Below, one piece after another: positions 53,450 to 60,732 of a DNA stretch of 64,000 bases. This DNA is from Hyunsoonleella ulvae (GTDB taxonomy: Bacteria; Bacteroidota; Bacteroidia; Flavobacteriales; Flavobacteriaceae). A model generated the notes under the pieces. The model was given only the letters and a program-made list of their open reading frames with translations, searched no databases and was not told the origin of the DNA. The stretch lies in contig NZ_JAEPJQ010000009.1 in assembly GCF_016827605.1 (NCBI RefSeq), positions 35,360 to 99,359 on the forward strand, read 5' to 3'. The translations under genes and the position numbers were made by a program. Each line of letters begins with the position of its first letter. Positions within the stretch are counted from its first letter, which is position 1.

Positions 53450-53541
53450 ACCATTCGTCGACACTTAATTTCCATTCGTCGACACTTAAATTTCAACTAT
53501 CGATAAATGGATAACAACTAATCTATAATGATTTACCTTCG
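53450..53541 (+). promoter_or_regulatory. Operator and promoter of the H-NOX signalling operon
   Basis: CCATTCGTCGACACTTAA occurs twice, at 53451-53468 and 53472-53489, as direct repeats exactly 21 bp apart (two helical turns). The proximal repeat begins 63 bp before TACCTTCG (53534-53541), a -7 box variant, which is 22 nt before the ATG at 53563. ACCATTCGTC resembles the AlgR site ACCGTTCGTC and direct half-sites at ~21 bp are a LytTR-domain hallmark. The same 63-bp spacing is found at 60643 and 63553. Confidence 0.8.
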
Positions 53542-53562
53542 GTAGATAAAACTTGGAGAGAC

Positions 53563-53973
53563 ATGAATGCATTAAACATATTGCTTATTGAAGACGATAT
53601 GATTGAAGTAATGAAATTGAATAGAACAATTTCTAAACTAGAATTACCTCATAAGATCGTAGAAGCCAATAACGGCGAAGAAGCACTTAAAATTTTACAA
53701 AAAAAAGACGAATTACCTGACATTATTTTGTTAGATTTGAATATGCCAAAGCTAAATGGTATAGAGTTTTTAAATATTTTGAAGAATGACAGTGTGTTAA
53801 AATACATCCCAACTATTATATTAACGACATCAAACAATCAAAAAGATTTATTAGAGTGTTATAAAATAGGAATTGCAGGTTATGTTTTAAAACCTTTAAA
53901 ATATGAAGACTATATATCTAAAATAGAAAAGATATTAGCGTATTGGAGTATTAACGAATTAAAACAAATCTAA
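53563..53973 (+). CDS. Single-domain response regulator (CheY-like)
   Basis: A 136-residue receiver domain without output: Asp11-Asp12, phosphoacceptor Asp58 in IILLDLNMPKLNGIEFL, Thr88 and Lys110 in GYVLKPLKYED. First gene of the signalling operon; its stop is directly followed by the GTG of the H-NOX gene. With two kinases and an Hpt protein downstream it may serve as an intermediate receiver or phosphate sink of the phosphorelay, in the manner of Spo0F-like proteins. The family Rcp1-like spacing (IEDDMIEVMKLNRTI) is also common for phytochrome-linked regulators. Confidence 0.92.
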   Translation: MNALNILLIEDDMIEVMKLNRTISKLELPHKIVEANNGEEALKILQKKDELPDIILLDLNMPKLNGIEFLNILKNDSVLKYIPTIILTTSNNQKDLLECYKIGIAGYVLKPLKYEDYISKIEKILAYWSINELKQI

Positions 53974-54513
53974 GTGAAAGGTATAGTATTTACGGAGTTT
54001 TTAGATTTAGTAGAAGATAAATTCGGACTTGAAATGGTTGACAAAATCATTCAAAGTTCAGATTTGGAGTCTGGAGGTATTTACACTTCTGTAGGTACTT
54101 ACAAGTTTTCTGAAATGTTGCAATTATTGCAGCATTTAAGTGCAAGTACAGGGATGTCAATTGATGATTTATTACTGGTATATGCTGAACATTTTTTTGG
54201 CGTGCTAGAAGATAGTTATCCAGGGTTATTAGCTACGTATTCAGGTCCTATAGAAATGTTAGCTTCAATTGAAAACCATATTCATATTGAAGTGAGAAAA
54301 ATTTATCCAGATGCAGAATTACCTACGTTTGAGGTCGTTGAAAAATCAAAAGATTCACTAGTTATGATTTATAAATCCAGTAGAGCTATGCATCATTTTG
54401 GTTTAGGATTAATGAATAAGACATTTGAGCACTTCAATTCAACAGCTGATATCGTTTTAGAAAAACTTAAAGAAGATGGTACTGAGGTAAAGTTTGTAAT
54501 CAACAAAAATTAA
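53974..54513 (+). CDS. H-NOX haem nitric oxide-binding protein
   Basis: A 179-residue stand-alone H-NOX (HNOB) sensor. The proximal haem ligand is His102 in IENHIHIEVRKIYPDAELP, with Pro117 after it, and the haem-propionate motif YxSxR is Tyr133-Ser135-Arg137 (IYKSSRAMHHF). The residue at the place of the distal tyrosine of oxygen-binding H-NOX is Phe142, so NO rather than O2 binding is expected. Starts with GTG right after the regulator stop and overlaps the kinase start by 1 nt, so it surely modulates that kinase, as H-NOX proteins do in Vibrio and Shewanella. Confidence 0.95.
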   Translation: MKGIVFTEFLDLVEDKFGLEMVDKIIQSSDLESGGIYTSVGTYKFSEMLQLLQHLSASTGMSIDDLLLVYAEHFFGVLEDSYPGLLATYSGPIEMLASIENHIHIEVRKIYPDAELPTFEVVEKSKDSLVMIYKSSRAMHHFGLGLMNKTFEHFNSTADIVLEKLKEDGTEVKFVINKN

Positions 54514-56489
54514 TGAGTCAAAATAAAATTGACATGTTAGAACGTGCACTTGCACGTGAAAAAGCAGCTCGAAAGCAGGCTGAAAAAATCCTAGAAAATA
54601 AGGCCGCAGAACTGTATGATGCTAAACAAAAATTAGAAAAGTCTTATTCTGAATTAGAGGCACTTCTCAACAAAACCGATTCTCAATTACAAGGTGTTTT
54701 CGAAAACATTGTAGATGCCTACGTAATTATGGATTTATTGGGCAATATTCTTAAAATGAATAATGCCGCAGTAGATTTACTAGGCTTTTCTAATACTAGT
54801 GAGAACGGTAATTTAATGGATATGGTACATCCTACCGATTTAGAATTAGTATCAGAAACCTTTAAAAATTTACTTTCCGAAGGCACAGTTACAGACTCAA
54901 ACTTTAAAATAGTTACAAAGCAAAAGATAGAAAAACTTGTACATGTTAATGCTAGTATTATTTATGACGAAGGTAAACCTGTGGCAGCACAAGGTATTGT
55001 TCGTGATATTACTAAGGCCAAGGAAGCAGAAGATCAGCTTATTGAGTCGGAAAACAGGTTAACCAGTTTAATTACCAACTTAGATAGCGGGGTACTTCTT
55101 GAAGACCAATACAGAAAAATTGTTTTAACTAATACCAAATTCTGTGAATTATTTGGTATTTCAGCAACGCCAGAGCAGTTGAAAGGAGCTGACTGTAGTG
55201 ATGCGGCTGAACAAAATAAAGTATTATTTAAAAATCCAAAGGCTTTTGTTACGCGAATAGATGAGATTCTAAAAAATAAAAAACAGGTTTTGAACGATGA
55301 ACTTGAAACAACCAATGGCAAAATACTAGAACGCGATTATATTCCTATTTATGAACATGGAGATTATAAAGGGCATTTATGGACATATAAGGACGTAACC
55401 TTAAGACGGAAATATAGAAAAAGTCTCGAGGCGCAAAAACAGAAGTATAGTAGCATTATTGCAAACATGAACTTAGGATTAATGGAGGTTGACAATGAGG
55501 ATAGAATACTTATGGTAAACCAAAGTTTCTTGAATATTACCGGTTATAATGAAGACGAATTAGTAGGTAAAATAGCTAGAAATGTATTTTTAGACAGAGA
55601 TAGTTCAGAAATTTTAAGCAAAGAAAATGTTAAGCGTAAAAAAGGGCTTTCCAATTCGTATGAGGTTAAGGGATATACCAAAACTGGAGAAGAACGCTAT
55701 TGGCTAATAAGTGGCGCACCTAATTATAATTTAAATGGTGAGGTTACTGGTTCTATCGGGATTCATCTTGATATTACCGATTTAAAAAGCCTACAAACAC
55801 AAAAAGAGAAGCTACTTGAAAAGTTAGAAAAAAGTAATAACGAACTTCAAGAATATGCGCATATCGTTTCTCACGATCTAAAATCACCATTGCGTAGTAT
55901 TAATGCTTTAGTAAGTTGGATTAAAGAAGATAACCAAGATAAACTTGATGAGGTAAGTCTTAAGAATTTTGGTCTTATTGAAACTACATTAGAAAAAATG
56001 GAACAGCTTATTTCTGATGTTTTAATGTATTCTAGTGTAGGTACAGAGGCTTTAGAAACAGTTACTGTTGATTTAGATGTATTAGTATCAGAATTAAAAA
56101 CCATTTTATTTGTTCCAGATCATGTGTCAATCACAGTTTTAAATCCGCTTCCAAAAATAGAAGGGGAAAAAGTTAAATTACAGCAGTTATTTCAAAATTT
56201 AATAAGTAACGCCATTAAATTTATAGACAAGGAAGTTGGAATAGTGGAAATAGATGTAAAAGATGATGGTACACACTATCAATTTTCAGTTAAGGATAAT
56301 GGTATCGGTATAGAAGAAAAGTTTCATGAGAAAATTTTTAAAATATTCCATGCACTCAACAAAAGTAAAGACTCAACAGGTATAGGGCTTTCTATCGTTA
56401 AAAAAATTGTGGATTTACATGAGGGTCGTATTTGGTTGGAAAGTAAGCCTAATGAAGGTACAAAATTCCTTTTTACATTAAAAAAATAG
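54513..56489 (+). CDS. Cytoplasmic PAS-domain sensor histidine kinase (H-NOX-associated)
   Basis: A 658-residue soluble kinase: N-terminal coiled coil (about 1-60), three PAS regions at about 60-170, 175-300 and 305-420, a second coiled coil (KLLEKLEKSNNELQEYAHIV), the H-box with His454 in VSHDLKSPLRSINALV, N-box FQNLISNAIKFI, and G-boxes DNGIGIEEKFHEKIF and GIGLSIVKKIVDLHEG. No membrane segments. The first coiled coil is of a kind common in H-NOX-associated kinases. Start overlaps the H-NOX stop by 1 nt. It is the expected partner of the H-NOX protein and likely feeds the Hpt or receivers of the operon. Confidence 0.93.
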   Translation: MSQNKIDMLERALAREKAARKQAEKILENKAAELYDAKQKLEKSYSELEALLNKTDSQLQGVFENIVDAYVIMDLLGNILKMNNAAVDLLGFSNTSENGNLMDMVHPTDLELVSETFKNLLSEGTVTDSNFKIVTKQKIEKLVHVNASIIYDEGKPVAAQGIVRDITKAKEAEDQLIESENRLTSLITNLDSGVLLEDQYRKIVLTNTKFCELFGISATPEQLKGADCSDAAEQNKVLFKNPKAFVTRIDEILKNKKQVLNDELETTNGKILERDYIPIYEHGDYKGHLWTYKDVTLRRKYRKSLEAQKQKYSSIIANMNLGLMEVDNEDRILMVNQSFLNITGYNEDELVGKIARNVFLDRDSSEILSKENVKRKKGLSNSYEVKGYTKTGEERYWLISGAPNYNLNGEVTGSIGIHLDITDLKSLQTQKEKLLEKLEKSNNELQEYAHIVSHDLKSPLRSINALVSWIKEDNQDKLDEVSLKNFGLIETTLEKMEQLISDVLMYSSVGTEALETVTVDLDVLVSELKTILFVPDHVSITVLNPLPKIEGEKVKLQQLFQNLISNAIKFIDKEVGIVEIDVKDDGTHYQFSVKDNGIGIEEKFHEKIFKIFHALNKSKDSTGIGLSIVKKIVDLHEGRIWLESKPNEGTKFLFTLKK

Positions 56490-56492
56490 CGT

Positions 56493-57626
56493 ATGAAAAT
56501 AGTACAATTAAAAAAATATAAAGATAAAGCTTGGGAATATTTATCGCCAAAGCAAACCCTTTCAAAACCATTGGTTTTAGTATTAGGAAACAGATATATG
56601 TTAGAGAAAGATACTGCTTTTGAAGAAGTAAAAACACTATTTCCTGACGGTGCTATTGTTTTAGGTTCTACAAGTGGAGATATTACATCGAATAGGGTCG
56701 ATGATGATAGTATCACAGTTACAGCTGTAGAATTTGAAAAAACTGAATTTTTAATTAAAACTAGTAATGTTTTAAGGTCAGATTTAGATAGTTATAAAAC
56801 AGGACTAAGCTTATTAAAGCAATTCCCAGAAGAAGGATTAAAATATGTTTTTGTACTATCTGAAGGTAGTTTTATAAACGGAAGTGAGCTTACCAAAGGC
56901 ATGAATGCATCTGTACAAGATAATATTTTAATTACAGGTGGTTTGTGTGGCGATGCTGCACGTTTTGAGAAAACTATAGCTGGTTACAACGAAAATCCCA
57001 AATCAGGAGAAATTATAGCGATTGGGTTTTACGGCGAAACGTTTGAAGCATCTTTTTCAATCCATGGAGGGTGGACACCATTTGGTCCAGAACGTGTGGT
57101 TACAAAATCAGAGTCTAATGTACTTTACGAGTTGGATAACCAACCTGCATTGGATTTATACAAAAAATATCTAGGCGAAAAATCTAAAGAATTGCCTGCA
57201 GCAGCACTATTGTACCCATTAAATGTGAAGTCTACAGAAGAGCAACAATCTTTTGTACGTACTATATTGAATATTAATGAAAAAGACAATACAATGATTC
57301 TCGCAGGCGATATCCCTAAAGACTCTAAAGTACAACTCATGATGACCAATGTAGATAACATTGCAAATGCATCAGAACGGGCTGCTATACAAGCTTTAGA
57401 GTTAAGAAATAATAAACCACAATTAGCACTTTTAGTAAGTTGTATTGGAAGGAAATTGGTTCTAGATCAGCGCGTTGAAGAAGAAATTGAGGAAGTTGTT
57501 GCAGTAGTAGGAGATAACACGACAATATGTGGATTTTATTCTTATGGAGAGATAGCACCTTTCCATGGCGAAAACAATTGCCAATTACATAATCAAACCA
57601 TGACTATAACGCTAATAAGTGAATAA
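56493..57626 (+). CDS. FIST-domain protein, possible NosP-type haem NO sensor
   Basis: A 377-residue protein with FIST_N (LVLVLGNRYMLEKDTAFEEV; FPDGAIVLGSTSGDITSNRV; TGGLCGDAARFEKTIAGYNE) and FIST_C domains (ALDLYKKYLGEKSKELPAAA; LLVSCIGRKLVLDQRVEEEI; GFYSYGEIAPFHGENNCQLH). The FIST family contains NosP, a haem-based NO sensor that inhibits its kinase NahK in Pseudomonas and relatives. The gene is followed by a kinase that starts 1 nt before its stop codon ends, and then an Hpt gene, the same order as nosP-nahK-hpt logic. Haem binding cannot be judged from sequence alone. Confidence 0.9.
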   Translation: MKIVQLKKYKDKAWEYLSPKQTLSKPLVLVLGNRYMLEKDTAFEEVKTLFPDGAIVLGSTSGDITSNRVDDDSITVTAVEFEKTEFLIKTSNVLRSDLDSYKTGLSLLKQFPEEGLKYVFVLSEGSFINGSELTKGMNASVQDNILITGGLCGDAARFEKTIAGYNENPKSGEIIAIGFYGETFEASFSIHGGWTPFGPERVVTKSESNVLYELDNQPALDLYKKYLGEKSKELPAAALLYPLNVKSTEEQQSFVRTILNINEKDNTMILAGDIPKDSKVQLMMTNVDNIANASERAAIQALELRNNKPQLALLVSCIGRKLVLDQRVEEEIEEVVAVVGDNTTICGFYSYGEIAPFHGENNCQLHNQTMTITLISE

Positions 57627-58675
57627 TGAACTCGTTACTTAAGCGCCAAATTCGGAAATATTTATCAGAAGAAAACGCTTCATCTAAAGAGATGTCAGAA
57701 TTTCTGGATGCAGTAAACCGATCTTACACTAACTTTGATGAACAGTATGTCATGCAGCAAAGAGCAATGTCTATTAGTTCAGAAGAATTATTTGTTGCCA
57801 ATGAACAATTGAAGCAGGAGGCAAAAGCGCAAAAAGAGTTTATTGATAAACTAAAACATGTCATAGAAACACTTAAGTTTTATGAGTTACCGAGTAATTC
57901 AAGTGTAGATAATGTAGATTTGGATGGTTTAAAATTGGTTGAATTTATTGATAACCAGACTAAGGAAATCGTTAAAATGAATAAGCAACGCGAAAAGTTG
58001 CTTGAAGAATTAGGACATCAAAATCAAGAGTTAAGTGACTATGCTCACATGGTGTCTCATGATTTAAAATCGCCACTTCGAAGTATAGATGCATTAACAG
58101 CATGGATAAGTGAAGACTATAAAGATAAGCTAGACGATAATGGACGTGAAAGTTTATTGCTCATTAGAAATAATGTTGAAAAAATGGACACGCTAATTAG
58201 CGGTATTCTAGATTATTCTACCATTAACAAAAACCAAACTGAAGTTTACGATGTAGACATTGATAAACTAGTTGATAATATTACATCTACTATGTTGGTA
58301 CCAAAGCATATTACCATAGTAAAAGGTAATAAACTACCCGTAGTAAAAGGCGATAAATTTAGATTACAACAACTCTTTCAAAACCTTATAGATAATGCTA
58401 TAAAGTACAATAATAAACCTGAAGGGTACATAGAAATAGGTGTTAGTGATGATAATACTTTTTGGGAATTTTTTGTAAAAGATAACGGTAAAGGTATAGA
58501 AGAAACATACTTTGATAAAATATTTAAAACATTTCAAAAGTTAGAAAATAACCCCGAATCTTCAGGAATAGGCTTATCTATAGTTAAAAAAATAGTGGCG
58601 CTTTATGGCGGAAAAATTTGGGTAGAGTCTGAACTAGAAAACGGAACAACTTTTTATTTTACTTTAAAGAAATAA
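57626..58675 (+). CDS. Cytoplasmic histidine kinase (NahK-like, FIST-associated)
   Basis: A 349-residue kinase without membrane segments: helical N-terminus (residues 1-135, with YVMQQRAMSISSEELFVANE and coiled coil), the H-box with His145 in HMVSHDLKSPLRSIDALTAW, N-box FQNLIDNAIKYNN, and GLSIVKKIVALYGGKIWVES at the G2 region. The N-terminal stretch resembles the linker region seen in kinases downstream of FIST proteins. It overlaps the FIST gene by 1 nt, so the pair is translationally coupled, and an Hpt gene follows after 3 nt. Confidence 0.92.
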   Translation: MNSLLKRQIRKYLSEENASSKEMSEFLDAVNRSYTNFDEQYVMQQRAMSISSEELFVANEQLKQEAKAQKEFIDKLKHVIETLKFYELPSNSSVDNVDLDGLKLVEFIDNQTKEIVKMNKQREKLLEELGHQNQELSDYAHMVSHDLKSPLRSIDALTAWISEDYKDKLDDNGRESLLLIRNNVEKMDTLISGILDYSTINKNQTEVYDVDIDKLVDNITSTMLVPKHITIVKGNKLPVVKGDKFRLQQLFQNLIDNAIKYNNKPEGYIEIGVSDDNTFWEFFVKDNGKGIEETYFDKIFKTFQKLENNPESSGIGLSIVKKIVALYGGKIWVESELENGTTFYFTLKK

Positions 58676-58678
58676 ATA

Positions 58679-58996
58679 ATGGAATTACCAAATCTATCTT
58701 ATATAAACGAACTATCTGGAGGAGACGAAAGTTTTAAGGATAAGCTAATTGCGATTATAAAAAAGGAATTTCCCGAAGAAAAAGAGGTATATATCAAAAA
58801 TTTTGAAGCCAAAGATTTTAAGGCCTCAGCGGAAAATGTACACAAACTTAAACATAAAATTAGTATTTTAGGGCTTGAAAAAAGTTATAAGATAGCTGAA
58901 AGTTACGAGGATAATTTAAAAGAAAACAACACTTCAGGAAATGAGGCGTTTAATGATATCCTTAAAACTATTACAGACTATTTAGAGACTTTGTAA
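58679..58996 (+). CDS. Histidine phosphotransfer (Hpt) protein
   Basis: A 105-residue four-helix Hpt domain. The phosphorylated histidine is His55 in SAENVHKLKHKISILGLEKS, the usual HxLK(G/H) motif with a leucine-rich face. It lies 3 nt after the kinase and 10 nt before the LytTR gene. It can pass phosphate between the two kinases of the operon, the free receiver at 53563 and the LytTR regulator, and is the counterpart of HptB in the NosP-NahK pathway. Confidence 0.9.
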   Translation: MELPNLSYINELSGGDESFKDKLIAIIKKEFPEEKEVYIKNFEAKDFKASAENVHKLKHKISILGLEKSYKIAESYEDNLKENNTSGNEAFNDILKTITDYLETL

Positions 58997-59006
58997 AGCC
59001 ACTTTA

Positions 59007-59717
59007 ATGAACTGTATTATTATTGATGATGAAGCAACAGCTAGAGCTATTATTTCTCAGTTGTGTTCTAATATACCAAGTTTAAATATTTTAGAAGAGT
59101 TTCCTAATGCCCTACAGGCAATAAAGTATTTAAATCAAAATGAAGTGGATTTAATCTTTCTAGATATTCACATGCCAGACTTTACAGGTTTTGACTTTAT
59201 TCAAACACTTAAAAATCCACCAAAAATAATTTTAACGACATCAGACCCCCAGTTTGCTATTGAAGCCTTTGAGTATGATTGTATTGTTGATTATTTAGTA
59301 AAACCTATTGCTTTACCACGCTTTGAAAAGGCGATTACAAAGGCTGAATCTTTTAAGTCTACAGCATCTGCTACTTCAGATAGTGGTAAAGTAGAAACAA
59401 CTTCAGGTAACGATTTATATGTAAATATTGATAGACGCTTAATTAAAATAGATATTCCAAGTATCTATTTAGTAGAAGCTAAAGGCGATTATATTCATGT
59501 AAAGACTGAGGATAAAAATTATACTGTACATTCTACACTTAAGAAAATAGAGGAGAAGTTACCAAACGATTTGTTTTTAAAAGTACATCGTTCGTATATC
59601 ATTAATGTTCAAAAAATTATTGATATAGAAGACAACAGCGTACTCATTAAAAAAGATGTTATCCCTGTAAGTCGCTCTAATCGCCCGGAACTAATGAAAC
59701 GTTTAAATTTGCTTTAA
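59007..59717 (+). CDS. LytTR response regulator, output of the H-NOX/FIST operon
   Basis: A 236-residue regulator: receiver with Asp7-Asp8, phosphoacceptor Asp53 in DLIFLDIHMPDFTG, Thr in IILTTSDPQFA and Lys in DYLVKPIALPRFE; then an LytTR domain from about residue 132 (LYVNIDRRLIKIDIPSIYLV; KLPNDLFLKVHRSYIINVQK; VIPVSRSNRPELMKRL). Last gene of the operon. The operator upstream of the operon has a LytTR-type 21-bp direct repeat, so the protein is expected to autoregulate and to control the T9SS protein gene and the short transcript downstream. Confidence 0.94.
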   Translation: MNCIIIDDEATARAIISQLCSNIPSLNILEEFPNALQAIKYLNQNEVDLIFLDIHMPDFTGFDFIQTLKNPPKIILTTSDPQFAIEAFEYDCIVDYLVKPIALPRFEKAITKAESFKSTASATSDSGKVETTSGNDLYVNIDRRLIKIDIPSIYLVEAKGDYIHVKTEDKNYTVHSTLKKIEEKLPNDLFLKVHRSYIINVQKIIDIEDNSVLIKKDVIPVSRSNRPELMKRLNLL

Positions 59718-59726
59718 ATATATCTT

Positions 59727-59819
59727 GTCATTTCGACGAAAGGAGAAATCGCATTATCGAGTTTTGTGAAGTAGTCAATCTTAATGAGATGTCTCAATCG
59801 TACCTCATGTCGACATGAC
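59727..59819. repeat. GTCAT repeat pair, TTCGAC class (inverted)
   Basis: A forward repeat GTCATTTCGACGAAAGGAGA then AATC (59727-59750) and an inverted repeat at 59788-59819 that on the minus strand begins GTCATGTCGACATGAGG and ends GAGACATC. It lies right after the LytTR gene stop and may also serve as the operon's 3' end. Confidence 0.8.
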
Positions 59820-59845
59820 AAGCGTTTTATAATTAAATACTCGTA

Positions 59846-59870
59846 GTCATTTCGACGTTAGGAGAAATCA
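59846..59870 (+). repeat. GTCAT repeat, TTCGAC class, upstream flank of GIY-YIG copy C
   Basis: GTCATTTCGACGTTAGGAGA then AATCA; it lies 17 bp before the GIY-YIG start. It is preceded by TAATTAAATAC, a spacer also found in altered form before the next forward copies. Confidence 0.8.
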
Positions 59871-59887
59871 CAAAATAAAAATCATTA

Positions 59888-60187
59888 ATGCAACACAAAT
59901 ACTTTGTCTATATAACCACAAATAAGTACAGAACTACCTTGTACATAGGCTTTACAAATAATATCCAAAACAGACTTTCTCAACATTATTTTGACTCTCA
60001 AAATGCTAAAAAATCATTTGCAGGAAAGTACGGTTGTATTTACTTGGTGTATTATGAAACATTTGAATTTCCTAGACAAGGTATTGCAAGAGAGAAACAA
60101 TTAAAAAAATGGAGGCGAGAAAAGAAGAATAAATTGATTTCAGATTTTAATCCTAAATGGCAAACACTAAACAATGAAATCTTTTAA
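59888..60187 (+). CDS. Small GIY-YIG nuclease-domain protein (copy C)
   Basis: A 99-residue GIY-YIG protein: KYFVYITTNKYRTTLYIGFT, NNIQNRLSQHYF, then AREKQLKKWRREKKNKLISD, the same architecture as copies A and B (REK.LKKW motif) but diverged in sequence. Repeats of the TTCGAC class surround it. It is inserted between the signalling operon and the T9SS gene, in a region that otherwise is only regulatory. Activity is not known. The three copies have different sequences and different repeat classes, which suggests co-evolution of gene and repeat rather than recent duplication. Confidence 0.86.
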   Translation: MQHKYFVYITTNKYRTTLYIGFTNNIQNRLSQHYFDSQNAKKSFAGKYGCIYLVYYETFEFPRQGIAREKQLKKWRREKKNKLISDFNPKWQTLNNEIF

Positions 60188-60200
60188 TTGAATACCTCTA

Positions 60201-60281
60201 GTCATTTCGACATTGGGAGAAATCACATCATATTTATTATAGCCTACTCAAGTGTGATGTCTCACATGTGTTCGACATGAC
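60201..60281. repeat. GTCAT repeat pair, TTCGAC class, downstream flank of GIY-YIG copy C
   Basis: Forward repeat GTCATTTCGACATTGGGAGA then AATCAC (60201-60226) and inverted repeat 60256-60281 (minus strand GTCATGTCGAACACATGTGA then GACATC). Confidence 0.8.
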
Positions 60282-60307
60282 TAACGCTTCTTAATTACAC
60301 ATCCCAT

Positions 60308-60331
60308 GTCATTTCGACGTCAGGAGAAATC
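60308..60331 (+). repeat. GTCAT repeat, TTCGAC class
   Basis: GTCATTTCGACGTCAGGAGA then AATC. Last copy of this class before the T9SS promoter region. Confidence 0.8.
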
Positions 60332-60642
60332 ACATCACACATTTATAAGTATAGTATTATATGTCTCAAGTACTATTACCCCAACGTATCATATTCCCAC
60401 CCAACGCATTCAACCCTTTTATTCTAGAAATAAGCACATATTTCCAACAGATTTGTAATTCTTTATCAATCGTAAAACACTAATAAAATGCATTTCATCG
60501 ATCTTTTTGTAGTTTAAACTGTTAAAATATTGCGTTTTTCAACTAATTATATTGTAATTACAACAAATTAAATACTCTTTTTCGTACATTAATTAAATAT
60601 TATGTATAATATCATACATTTTAATTTAAACTTAACAGATAA
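60332..60642. other. AT-rich non-coding stretch upstream of the T9SS operator
   Basis: About 310 bp with no reading frame, repeat or hairpin that I can support. It separates the repeat cluster from the operator at 60643. Confidence 0.5.
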
Positions 60643-60713
60643 ACCATTCGTCTACACTTAATTTTCATCGAACGAAAAACAAAGATACCCCCCATATAAC
60701 CAACCTACATTTG
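60643..60713 (+). promoter_or_regulatory. Operator and promoter of the T9SS surface protein gene
   Basis: ACCATTCGTCTACACTTAAT at 60643-60662 is nearly identical to the H-NOX operon operator; a degenerate second half-site with CAT lies 21 bp on (60666-60668). The exact -7 box TACATTTG is at 60706-60713, 63 bp from the start of the operator and 19 nt before the ATG at 60733. Confidence 0.8.
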
Positions 60714-60732
60714 TAGTATTAAATCCAAAACC

